Shown: one piece after another, positions 38,883 through 47,227 of the stretch
Layout: every line of letters starts with the position of its first letter
Position numbering within the stretch: the stretch's first letter is position 1
Source of the DNA: Rikenellaceae bacterium
GTDB taxonomy: Bacteria > Bacteroidota > Bacteroidia > Bacteroidales > UBA932
Assembly: GCA_900769905.1 (NCBI GenBank)
Contig: CAAGIL010000036.1
Location: 1-61,648, forward strand
Length of the DNA stretch: 61,648 bases
Direction: 5' to 3'
The notes under the pieces: generated by a model
Database searches by the model: none
What the model saw: the letters and a program-made list of their open reading frames with translations, nothing else
What the model was told of the DNA's origin: nothing
Position numbers and translations under genes: made by a program

Positions 38883-41837
38883 ATGAAATCTAGCCAGGAC
38901 CAGAATCAGCTGATGCTCAGGAGAATACGCAAGATACTCCTGATATGCAACAATTACGACAGCTTCTCCCTTGAGGAGGACGGACACATCGAAGCCCAGA
39001 TCAGCCGCGAATATGCCGACCTCAGTCTGAGCAACCCTCCTTCCTTCGAGAGGGCCGAGTCCACCATCGATGCCCTGGAACTCCTCAGGGAGCCGGGCAG
39101 GAGCTACGATCTCATCATCACCATGTACAATGTCGGAGAACTGGATGTCTTCGACTTCTCCAGACAGGCAAAGGAGCTCAGTCCGGGCACTCCGATAGTG
39201 CTCCTGAGCTCCTATTCAAAGGAGATTTACCGCCACATCCAGGACAGCGACAAAACCCATATAGATTATGTCTTCTGGTGGAACAACGACACCGACCTGC
39301 TCATCGCCATCATCAAGCTGCTCGAGGACAGCCTGAACGCTGACCACGACATACTTGATATGGGAGTCAGGGCCATACTCCTTGTGGAGGACTCGGTGCG
39401 TTACTATTCCACCTACCTGCCCCTGCTCTATATGCTGGTGCTCCAGCAGAACAGCAAGGCCGTGAAGGATGCACTGAACGAGCAGCAGCAGTATATGCGC
39501 AAGCGTGCCCGTCCGAAAATCCTTATGGCCCGCTGCTACGACGAGGCAGTGGCATACTATCAGAAGTACGGGGACAATATACTCGGAGTGATTTCCGATG
39601 TGGGCTTCGTGCTCCACAAGGGGGACAGGCGCGACACCGAAAAAATCGACGCGGGCGTGGACCTCTGCCGCCTCATCAAGGCCGACAACCCGACTATGCC
39701 TTTCCTGATGCAATCCTCCCAGGAAAGTATGCGCAGCGTGGCGGAGCAGCTCGGGGTAGGTTTCGTGCGCAAGACTTCCAAAACCCTTACCCACGAGGTG
39801 AGCGAATACATAGGCCGCGAGTTCGGCTTCGGCGACTTCGTGGTCACGGATCCCCGGACCGGGGAAGAGGTGGCAAGGGCAAGGGACCTCTACGAGTTCG
39901 AGAAGGTCATAGCGGAGATGTCCGATGATGCCCTGAGGTACTTCTCGGCCAAAAACTACATCTCCCGCTGGCTCTACGGACGCGGTCTCTTCTCCATAGG
40001 CGACCTCTTCCGCCCGATTACCATCAGCAGCGACACGGATGTGGCCAAGGTGCGGGAGATGAACATACGCGCCATCCACGACTACCGCATCAACCAGGGC
40101 CTGGGTGTGGTGGCAAAGTTCGACCCCGCCACCTACAACGACACGATGTGGTTCGCGCGCCTGGGTGAAGGATCGCTCGGCGGGAAGGCCAGGGGACTCG
40201 CGTTCCTGAACCACATACTCCAGAAATATGACCTCTACGACAAGTGGGAGGACGTGAGGGTGCTGGTGCCCCGCACGCTGGTGATTACGACCGAGTACTT
40301 CGACCGTTTCATCATCGACAACGGTCTGCAATATGTAATCAATTCGGACATCTCGGATGCCGAAATCCTCTCCGAGTTCGTCGCATCCACCCTGCCGGCC
40401 GAGCTTACGGAAGCGCTGCGCATCTTCATACGCAACGTGCGCACCCCGCTCGCCGTGAGGTCCTCATCCAAGCTCGAGGACTCGTACTACCAGCCTTTCG
40501 CCGGCGTGTACTCCACCTATATGGTGCCTCATACCGAAAACGAGGACCAGGAACTGCGTCTGCTTTCCAAGGCAATCAAGAGTGTGTACGCATCCGTATA
40601 TTTCGCATCTTCAAGGGGTTACATAATATCTACCTCCAATGTGCTCTCCGAGGAGAAGATGGCAATCGTGCTGCAGGAAGTGTGTGGCAGCGAGGACGGG
40701 GGCTACTTTTTCCCTACCTTCTCCGGAGTGGCGCGCTCGGTGAACTTCTACCCTCTGGGCTACGAGCGTCCTGAGGACGGGGTGGTAAAGCTCGCGTACG
40801 GACTGGGCAAGGCCGTGGTGGACGGAGACCAGGTGCTGCGCTTCTCGCCTAAGTTCCCGCGCAACGTGCTCCAGACCTCGACTCCGGACCTCACGATGCG
40901 CGAAACGCAGCAGGCCATGTTCGCCCTGAACCTGCAACCCGACAAGTTCAAGACCTCGGTTGACGATGCCGTGAACCTGGAACGCATCCCTGTATCCGAC
41001 TGCGGCAGGTTCCGCAGTTTCTCAAAGGTTGTATCCACCTTCGATTACGAAAATATGCGTATCGTGGACTCACCGGTGCCTCAGGGACCGAAGTTCGTGA
41101 CCTTCGCCCACATACTCAAATACAACACCTTCCCTCTGGCGGACATACTCTGCCGCCTGCTCGAAATCACCGAGAAGGAGGTGAAGTGCGGGGTGGAAAT
41201 CGAGTTCGCAGCCAACCTCGACAGGCAGGATTCCGCAGCAATATTCAACGTGTTGCAAATCAGGCCTATATCTGCTGACGGACTGAACAGCGAGGTGGAC
41301 TGGGACAGCATAGACACGAAGGGCGCCATACTCAATTCCGGCTGCGCCATAGGCCCGGGATGGATAAAGGGAGTCAGGGATATAATCTACCTGCGCAAGG
41401 AAGCCTTCAACGTATTGAAGACCAGGGAGATGGCAGCGGAAGTGACAGCCTTGAACGCCCGCCTCAGGGAGGAGGGCCGCAGCTACCTTCTGATTGGTTT
41501 CGGCCGCTGGGGTTCCAGCATTCCGTCCCTGGGCGTGCCTGTGCAGTGGAGCGACATTTCCGAGGCAAGGCTCATAGTGGAATGCTGCCTGGACAATTTC
41601 CGCATAGACCCGAGCCAGGGAACCCATTTCTTCCAGAATATGACTTCCTTCAATGCCGGCTATGCAAACATAAACCCGTACTCTCGTACGGGTGAAAACT
41701 GCGACTTCGAACTGCTGGACTCCATGCCGGCGGAGTATGAGAGTCAGTATGTCAGGCTGGTTCACTTCCCTGAGGAGTTGAGCGTGTGCTCGGACGGCAG
41801 GGAGGGGAAGGCAGTCGTCATTTCTCCTTCGAAATAA
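38883..41837 (+). CDS. Double receiver-like protein with PEP synthase ATP-grasp domain
   Basis: 984 residues, no signal peptide. Three parts: a receiver-like domain (about 17-155) whose phospho-acceptor strand reads LIITMYN, with no Asp at the expected site; a second receiver (about 163-310) with E169/D170, acceptor D239 in ISDVGF, S/T in MQSS and K297, so apparently functional; and from about 425 an ATP-grasp domain of the PEP synthase / pyruvate phosphate dikinase N-terminal type (GGKARG near 433, VRSSSKLEDS near 525, FAGVYSTYM). The swivelling phospho-histidine domain and the PEP-binding barrel are absent, so it cannot be a normal PEP synthase. A conserved-looking C-terminal block (LLIGFGRWGSS, THFFQNMTSFNAGY) has no known role. 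Close behind gdhA; overlaps asd by 20 nt. Confidence 0.85.
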   Translation: MKSSQDQNQLMLRRIRKILLICNNYDSFSLEEDGHIEAQISREYADLSLSNPPSFERAESTIDALELLREPGRSYDLIITMYNVGELDVFDFSRQAKELSPGTPIVLLSSYSKEIYRHIQDSDKTHIDYVFWWNNDTDLLIAIIKLLEDSLNADHDILDMGVRAILLVEDSVRYYSTYLPLLYMLVLQQNSKAVKDALNEQQQYMRKRARPKILMARCYDEAVAYYQKYGDNILGVISDVGFVLHKGDRRDTEKIDAGVDLCRLIKADNPTMPFLMQSSQESMRSVAEQLGVGFVRKTSKTLTHEVSEYIGREFGFGDFVVTDPRTGEEVARARDLYEFEKVIAEMSDDALRYFSAKNYISRWLYGRGLFSIGDLFRPITISSDTDVAKVREMNIRAIHDYRINQGLGVVAKFDPATYNDTMWFARLGEGSLGGKARGLAFLNHILQKYDLYDKWEDVRVLVPRTLVITTEYFDRFIIDNGLQYVINSDISDAEILSEFVASTLPAELTEALRIFIRNVRTPLAVRSSSKLEDSYYQPFAGVYSTYMVPHTENEDQELRLLSKAIKSVYASVYFASSRGYIISTSNVLSEEKMAIVLQEVCGSEDGGYFFPTFSGVARSVNFYPLGYERPEDGVVKLAYGLGKAVVDGDQVLRFSPKFPRNVLQTSTPDLTMRETQQAMFALNLQPDKFKTSVDDAVNLERIPVSDCGRFRSFSKVVSTFDYENMRIVDSPVPQGPKFVTFAHILKYNTFPLADILCRLLEITEKEVKCGVEIEFAANLDRQDSAAIFNVLQIRPISADGLNSEVDWDSIDTKGAILNSGCAIGPGWIKGVRDIIYLRKEAFNVLKTREMAAEVTALNARLREEGRSYLLIGFGRWGSSIPSLGVPVQWSDISEARLIVECCLDNFRIDPSQGTHFFQNMTSFNAGYANINPYSRTGENCDFELLDSMPAEYESQYVRLVHFPEELSVCSDGREGKAVVISPSK

Positions 41838-42822
41838 GGTATTCGGCAATCTGAACTGCGTTCAGGGCTGCTCCCTTCTTGATCTGATCTCCTGAGAGCC
41901 AGAGGGTTATGCCGTTCTCGTTGGCGAGGTCCTTGCGCACACGGCCTACGAAGATGTCGTCCTTGCCCCCAGTGAAAAGCGGCATAGGATAGGTCTTGGT
42001 GGCAGGGTCATCCTGGAGGGTGACTCCCGGAGCTGCAGCGAGGGCCTGCTTTACCTGCTCCACTTCCAGAGGCTGCTCGGTGCTGAGCCACACTGCCTCA
42101 GAGTGGGATCTCAGGGATGAAATCCTCACGCAGGTGGCGGAGCACCTCACGTCGGAGTGGAGAATTTTCCTGGTCTCGTTGAACATTTTCATCTCCTCCT
42201 TGGTGTAGTCGTTGTCGGTGAAAACATCAATCTGAGGGATGACATTGTATGCGAGCTGGTATGCGAACTTGTTGACCGTCACCGGCTCTCCGTTCACGAT
42301 CTGACGGTACTGCTCCTGGAGCTCCGCCATTGCCTGGGCACCGGCCCCCGACGCTGACTGGTAGCTGGCCACGTGTATGGTCCTGATGTGGGAGAGCTGC
42401 TCTATAGGCTTGAGCACCACTACCATCATTATGGTGGTGCAGTTAGGGTTGGCGATGATGCCGCGGGGTCTGTTGAGGGCGTCTTCCGCGTTGCACTCAG
42501 GCACTACGAGAGGAACGTCCGCATCCATACGGAAGGCGCTGGAGTTGTCTATCATCACTGCGCCGTATTTTGTTATGGTGTCTGCGAATTCCCTGGAGGT
42601 GGATGCTCCGGCTGAGACGAAGGCGTAGTCCACACCCTTGAAGTCGTCGTTATGCTGGAGAAGTTTCACCTCGATTTCCTTGCCCCTGAAGACATATTTG
42701 CTGCCTGCGCTTCTTTCAGACCCGAAGAGAAGCAGTTCGTCAACGGGGAAATTCCTTTCGTCCAGCACGCGCAGAAACTCCTGTCCCACTGCGCCGCTTG
42801 CTCCTACAATTGCTACTTTCAT
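41818..42822 (-). CDS. asd: Aspartate-semialdehyde dehydrogenase
   Basis: 334 residues. Reduces aspartyl phosphate to aspartate semialdehyde with NADPH, the branch point to lysine, threonine and methionine. N-terminal nucleotide motif VAIVGASGAVGQE (3-15), active-site Cys128 in NPNCTT, and the YQSASGAGAQAM loop. The catalytic His is in RCSATCVRISSLRSHSE. It lies 28 nt after thrA on the same strand, so ThrA and Asd, which act in succession, are co-expressed. Converges on the ATP-grasp gene with a 20-nt overlap. Confidence 0.96.
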   Translation of the reverse strand: MKVAIVGASGAVGQEFLRVLDERNFPVDELLLFGSERSAGSKYVFRGKEIEVKLLQHNDDFKGVDYAFVSAGASTSREFADTITKYGAVMIDNSSAFRMDADVPLVVPECNAEDALNRPRGIIANPNCTTIMMVVVLKPIEQLSHIRTIHVASYQSASGAGAQAMAELQEQYRQIVNGEPVTVNKFAYQLAYNVIPQIDVFTDNDYTKEEMKMFNETRKILHSDVRCSATCVRISSLRSHSEAVWLSTEQPLEVEQVKQALAAAPGVTLQDDPATKTYPMPLFTGGKDDIFVGRVRKDLANENGITLWLSGDQIKKGAALNAVQIAEYLISKEK

Positions 42823-42850
42823 AATTGCGTAATTGTTTGTATATCTGCGA

Positions 42851-45292
42851 TTAAATGTTTGCTATGCTCATTATGTCCGCGAATACTCCTGCCGCTGTGA
42901 CGCTCGCGCCGGCACCGTAGCCCTGGATGAGCATAGGGTGCTTGTTGTAGCGCTCGGTGGTGAGGAGCACGATGTTGTTGGACCCGTCGAGGACGTAGAA
43001 CGAGTGGAGATTGTCTACGGTTTTCAGGGATACCTTGCACTTGCCTTGGTTCATCTCGGCCACGAACCTCCACCTGCGGTGGCTGCTTTCAAGCTCCTTG
43101 CGCTGCCTCTCGAACTCCGCATCCAGGCTCGGGAGCTTCTCCCAGAACTCCTCCATAGTGCAGTCGAAGAACTCTTTCGGGATGAAGAGGCAGGCCTCCA
43201 CATCCTCCTGGTTGACTTTGTAGCCGGCTTCGCGGGAGAGTATGACCAGCTTGCGGATGACGTCCTTGCCGGAGAGGTCTATGCGAGGGTCCGGCTCGGA
43301 GAAGCCCTGCTCCATAGCCATTCTCACGGTCTTGCTGAAAGGAATGTCCTCGGAGATGGTGTTGAAGATGAAGTTCAGGGTGCCGCTGAGCACGGCTTCG
43401 AGCTTGATGACCTTGTCGCCGCTGTTGCAAAGGGCGTTGATGGTATTGATGATAGGCAGGCCTGCGCCCACATTGGTCTCGAAGAGGAACTTCACGTTGC
43501 GGTGGCGGGCCGTGTCCTTGAGCTTGCGGTACATCTCATAATCGGAGGAGGCTGCAATCTTGTTGGCCGCTACGACTGAGATGCCGTGGTTGAAGAAGTC
43601 CTCGTAGAGGGCGGCAATCTCCGCGCTTGCGGTGCAGTCCACGAATACGGAGTTGAAGATATTCATTCCTATGACTTCCTGCCTGAGCTTCTCCGGATTG
43701 ATGTCTTCTCCGGCTGCCAGCAGGGCTCTCCAGTCCCCGCTGATGTCAATTCCGGCACGGTTGAACACGGCCTTGGAACTGCGCGCTATGCCCACGACAT
43801 TAATCTTGAGGTTGCGCTCCTTCATCAGGGCTTCGCGCTGACCGGCAATCTGTTCAATGAGCTGGCCGCCCACCGTGCCTATTCCGCAGAGGAAGATGTT
43901 GAGTTCCTGATATTCGGAGAGGAAGAAACTGTCGTGGATGACGTTCAGGGCCTTGCGCAGGTCCTTGCGGTCTATGATGAGGGAGATGTTGGTTTCGGCT
44001 GAGCCCTGGGCGCAGGCGACTATGCTGATGCCGCTCCGCCCGAGGGTGGTGAAGAGTTTGCCCGCGATGCCGGGATGATGCCTCATGTTTTCACCCACGA
44101 CCGCCACTGCGGCAAGGGAGCTGTCGCATTTCACCGGGGCTATGGAGCCGGCGCTGATTTCCTGGCAGAAAGCCTTGTCCAGCACCTTGCAGGCGCGTTC
44201 CGCGTCCTTTTTGCTCACACCTATGGAGATGCCGGTCTCGGAGGCTGCCTGGCTCACCAGGAAGGCTGAGATGCTCTCCGAAGCGAGGGCGGAGAAGATG
44301 CGGCTGTCCACACCCACGATGCCGACCATAGAGGTGCCGGAAAGGGTGATGAGGCAGATGTCGTCGATGGAGGAAATGCCCTTGATGGAACGCTCGTTGT
44401 TCCTGCACTCCGACTTGATCATAGTGCCAGGGCCATCCTGGTTGAAGGTATTCTTGATGAGGATTGGAATCTTCTTCCTGCACACGGCGTAAAGGGTAGG
44501 GGGATAGACCACCTTTGCGCCGAAGTTGCAGAGCTCCATCGCCTCTTCATAAGTCATCTCATCTATTGTGTATGAGGTCTTTATCATCTTCGGGTCGGCC
44601 GTCATGAAGCCGTCCACGTCGGTCCAGATTTCGAGTATTGCCGCATCGAGGGCGGCGGCTATGAGGCTGGCGCTGTAGTCCGAGCCGCCCCTGCCGAGGT
44701 TGGTTATTTCCCCGCTGGCCGAGTCGCTGGAGATGAATCCCGGGACTACGGCTATGCTGCAGGCGCGGGGGAAGTCAGCGAAGGCGCTCCGGATGAGCTT
44801 GCCGCTGAGCTCGCTGTCCACCACGTCAATGTGGCCGTTGGAAACGGTCTTGATGAATGTGAGGGAGTCATAGAGCCGGCTGCCAGGAAGTATGGCAGTG
44901 AGTATGCGTGAGGAAAGCCTTTCTCCGAAGCTGAGAATCTCGTCACAGGTCTTCTTCGGCAGCACCTTCAGCAGGCACACCCCTTCGCAGATGCCTCGCA
45001 GCATGGCAAAAAGGGAGAGCAGTTCTTCCTTGAGTGCAGAGCACGCTTTTCTGTCCTCCACTACCGCGTCGCACATTGCCAGGTGGCGGCTTTCCATTTC
45101 GGAGATGAGTTCCCTGAACGAAGTGTCTGCCTGTTCTGCCATCGAAGCTGCTTTCACGAGGGAATCCGTGATGCCGCCCAGGGCAGAAACGACCACGATG
45201 CAGGGCTCTGACTGCTTGAGGATGATTTCTTTTACTTTGAGTATGCTTTCCGGAGTTCCGACGGAACTGCCGCCAAATTTTATGACCTTCAT
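42851..45292 (-). CDS. thrA: Bifunctional aspartokinase / homoserine dehydrogenase
   Basis: 813 residues. The N-terminal aspartokinase (about 1-290) begins KVIKFGGSSVGTPESILKV and has NLGRGGSDYSASLIAAAL; central ACT domains (about 310-450) give allosteric control, probably by threonine; the C-terminal homoserine dehydrogenase (about 460-813) opens NIFLCGIGTVGGQLIEQI and contains FVDCTASAEIAALY and TNVGAGLPIINTIN. It makes aspartyl phosphate and later reduces aspartate semialdehyde to homoserine, bracketing the asd step encoded next. A second, monofunctional aspartokinase (lysC) is 14 kb to the right. Confidence 0.97.
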   Translation of the reverse strand: MKVIKFGGSSVGTPESILKVKEIILKQSEPCIVVVSALGGITDSLVKAASMAEQADTSFRELISEMESRHLAMCDAVVEDRKACSALKEELLSLFAMLRGICEGVCLLKVLPKKTCDEILSFGERLSSRILTAILPGSRLYDSLTFIKTVSNGHIDVVDSELSGKLIRSAFADFPRACSIAVVPGFISSDSASGEITNLGRGGSDYSASLIAAALDAAILEIWTDVDGFMTADPKMIKTSYTIDEMTYEEAMELCNFGAKVVYPPTLYAVCRKKIPILIKNTFNQDGPGTMIKSECRNNERSIKGISSIDDICLITLSGTSMVGIVGVDSRIFSALASESISAFLVSQAASETGISIGVSKKDAERACKVLDKAFCQEISAGSIAPVKCDSSLAAVAVVGENMRHHPGIAGKLFTTLGRSGISIVACAQGSAETNISLIIDRKDLRKALNVIHDSFFLSEYQELNIFLCGIGTVGGQLIEQIAGQREALMKERNLKINVVGIARSSKAVFNRAGIDISGDWRALLAAGEDINPEKLRQEVIGMNIFNSVFVDCTASAEIAALYEDFFNHGISVVAANKIAASSDYEMYRKLKDTARHRNVKFLFETNVGAGLPIINTINALCNSGDKVIKLEAVLSGTLNFIFNTISEDIPFSKTVRMAMEQGFSEPDPRIDLSGKDVIRKLVILSREAGYKVNQEDVEACLFIPKEFFDCTMEEFWEKLPSLDAEFERQRKELESSHRRWRFVAEMNQGKCKVSLKTVDNLHSFYVLDGSNNIVLLTTERYNKHPMLIQGYGAGASVTAAGVFADIMSIANI

Positions 45293-45317
45293 ATGAACCG
45301 AAATCTCAAAAAACGCC

Positions 45318-45325
45318 CAAAGATA
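45318..45325 (-). promoter_or_regulatory. -7 box for the thrA-asd unit
   Basis: TATCTTTG on the minus strand, 25 nt before the thrA ATG. With initiation near 45312 the leader would be about 20 nt, too short for a peptide-based attenuator. I found no clear box for ilvD in the other direction within the 99-nt divergent region. Confidence 0.6.
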
Positions 45326-45391
45326 CTCAAATTATTTGCTTTTATCGATTTTTACCACGAAATTAGTGAACTTTTTGTTTAGTAGTCGTGT

Positions 45392-47221
45392 ATGAAACTG
45401 CGTAGTAGTGTAACATTTGAAGGCCGCAGAATGGCCGGAGCGAGAGCGTTGTGGAAGGCCAACGGAATGAAGGATGAGCAGATGGGCAAACCTGTAATCG
45501 CCATTGCAAATTCCTTCACCCAGTTTGTCCCCGGACATACCCATCTTCACGAAGCCGGACAGACGGTGAAGCGTGAGCTGGAGAAGCTCGGCTGCTTTGC
45601 TGCCGAGTTCAACACCATTGCCGTGGATGACGGCATAGCGATGGGCCACGACGGAATGCTCTATTCCCTGCCTTCCAGGGACATAATCGCCGACAGCGTG
45701 GAGTATATGGTGAACGCCCACAAGGCGGATGCCCTGGTGTGCATCAGCAACTGCGACAAGATTACTCCCGGTATGCTCATTGCCGCGATGCGCCTGAACA
45801 TACCGACAATCTTCGTGTCCGGCGGTCCAATGGAGGCCGGAGTGCTGGGGGAGGCCAGGCTGGACCTCATCGATGCAATGGTGAAGTCCGCCGACCCTGC
45901 GGTGAGCGATGCTGAAGTCGCCGCCATAGAGGCCGCCGCCTGTCCCGGTTGCGGCAGCTGCTCGGGTATGTTTACCGCCAATTCGATGAACTGTCTCACC
46001 GAGGCGATAGGTCTCGCGCTTCCGGGCAACGGAACCACCCTCGCATCCCACAAATTCCGTGAGGAACTGCTCAAAAAGGCCGCCCGCACCATTTACAACA
46101 ACTGTCAGAAATACTACGGCGGGGACGATGAATCCGTGCTCCCGCGCAGCATAGCCACCCGTGCCGCCTTCCTCAACGCGATGTCGCTCGACATTGCAAT
46201 GGGCGGCTCCACGAACACCGTGCTCCACCTGCTTGCAGTGGCCCACGAGGCCGGGGTGGACTTCACGATGAAGGACATAGACCGGCTTTCGCGCAAGCTG
46301 CCGTGCATATGCAAGGTGGCTCCGAACACCGCGAAATACCATATCCAGGATGTCGGCCGCGCTGGAGGTGTGCCTGCCATAATGTATGAACTCGCCAAAG
46401 GCGGTCTGCTGGACGAAAGCGTGCGCCGCGTGGACGGGATGACTCTCGGGGAGGAGCTCGCCTCCTGGTGCATCACATCCCCAGAGGTGCTTCCGGAAGC
46501 CGTGGAACTCTTCCGTTCCGCGCCTGCCGGCAAGTTCACGACCTGTATGGCTTCGCAGTCCTGCTTCCACAAGGAGCCGGACACCGACCGCGAGAACGGA
46601 TGCATACGCGACCTGGACCACGCCTACACCAGGGACGGCGGCCTGGGAGTGCTTTTCGGCAACATTGCCGCCGACGGCTGCATCATCAAGACCGCGGGCG
46701 TGGACGAGAGCATTTACCGTTTCAGCGGACCTGCGAAAGTATTTGATTCCCAGGAGGAAGCCTGCGAGGGCATACTGGGAGGCAAGGTGCAGAGCGGAGA
46801 CGTGGTGGTTATATTGTACGAGGGCCCGAAGGGCGGTCCGGGAATGCAGGAGATGCTTTACCCGACCTCATACATAAAGTCAATGCACCTGGGCAGGGAG
46901 TGCGCGCTGATCACCGACGGACGCTTCAGCGGCGGCACCTCGGGCCTGAGCATAGGCCACATCTCCCCGGAGGCGGCATCAGGCGGCAATATAGGCCTGG
47001 TGCGTGACGGGGACATCATTGACATAGACATCCCGGCGCGAAGCATTTCTGCGAGGGTTAGCGAGGCCGAATTCGAGGCCCGCAGGAAGGAGGAACTTGC
47101 GCGCGGCAAGGCGGCATTCACGGCACCGCGCCGCACAAGAAAGGTCAGCGCCAGCCTCAGGGCATATGCGAAGATGGTCAGCAGCGCCGACAAGGGAGCA
47201 GTAAGAATCATTGAAGATTAG
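45392..47221 (+). CDS. ilvD: Dihydroxy-acid dehydratase
   Basis: 609-residue iron-sulfur enzyme that dehydrates 2,3-dihydroxy-isovalerate and -methylvalerate in valine, leucine and isoleucine synthesis. Cluster cysteines lie in CISNCDKITPGM (C121) and the CPGCGSCSGMF block (about 190); the N-terminus AGARALWKANGMKDEQMGKP and the C-terminal TDGRFSGGTSGLSIGHISPEA are typical. First gene of a very long biosynthetic unit; ilvB follows after 6 nt. Confidence 0.97.
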   Translation: MKLRSSVTFEGRRMAGARALWKANGMKDEQMGKPVIAIANSFTQFVPGHTHLHEAGQTVKRELEKLGCFAAEFNTIAVDDGIAMGHDGMLYSLPSRDIIADSVEYMVNAHKADALVCISNCDKITPGMLIAAMRLNIPTIFVSGGPMEAGVLGEARLDLIDAMVKSADPAVSDAEVAAIEAAACPGCGSCSGMFTANSMNCLTEAIGLALPGNGTTLASHKFREELLKKAARTIYNNCQKYYGGDDESVLPRSIATRAAFLNAMSLDIAMGGSTNTVLHLLAVAHEAGVDFTMKDIDRLSRKLPCICKVAPNTAKYHIQDVGRAGGVPAIMYELAKGGLLDESVRRVDGMTLGEELASWCITSPEVLPEAVELFRSAPAGKFTTCMASQSCFHKEPDTDRENGCIRDLDHAYTRDGGLGVLFGNIAADGCIIKTAGVDESIYRFSGPAKVFDSQEEACEGILGGKVQSGDVVVILYEGPKGGPGMQEMLYPTSYIKSMHLGRECALITDGRFSGGTSGLSIGHISPEAASGGNIGLVRDGDIIDIDIPARSISARVSEAEFEARRKEELARGKAAFTAPRRTRKVSASLRAYAKMVSSADKGAVRIIED

Positions 47222-47227
47222 TTTTTT

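Noticed and set aside
45293..45391. Leader peptide/attenuator for thrA or ilvD
   Set aside because: No short frame rich in Thr, Ile, Leu or Val codons and no terminator/antiterminator pair; the thrA leader would be about 20 nt.
45332..46621. 429-codon antisense frame over ilvD and the divergent region
   Set aside because: Shadow of ilvD; repetitive His/Gly-rich composition typical of reverse-frame reading.
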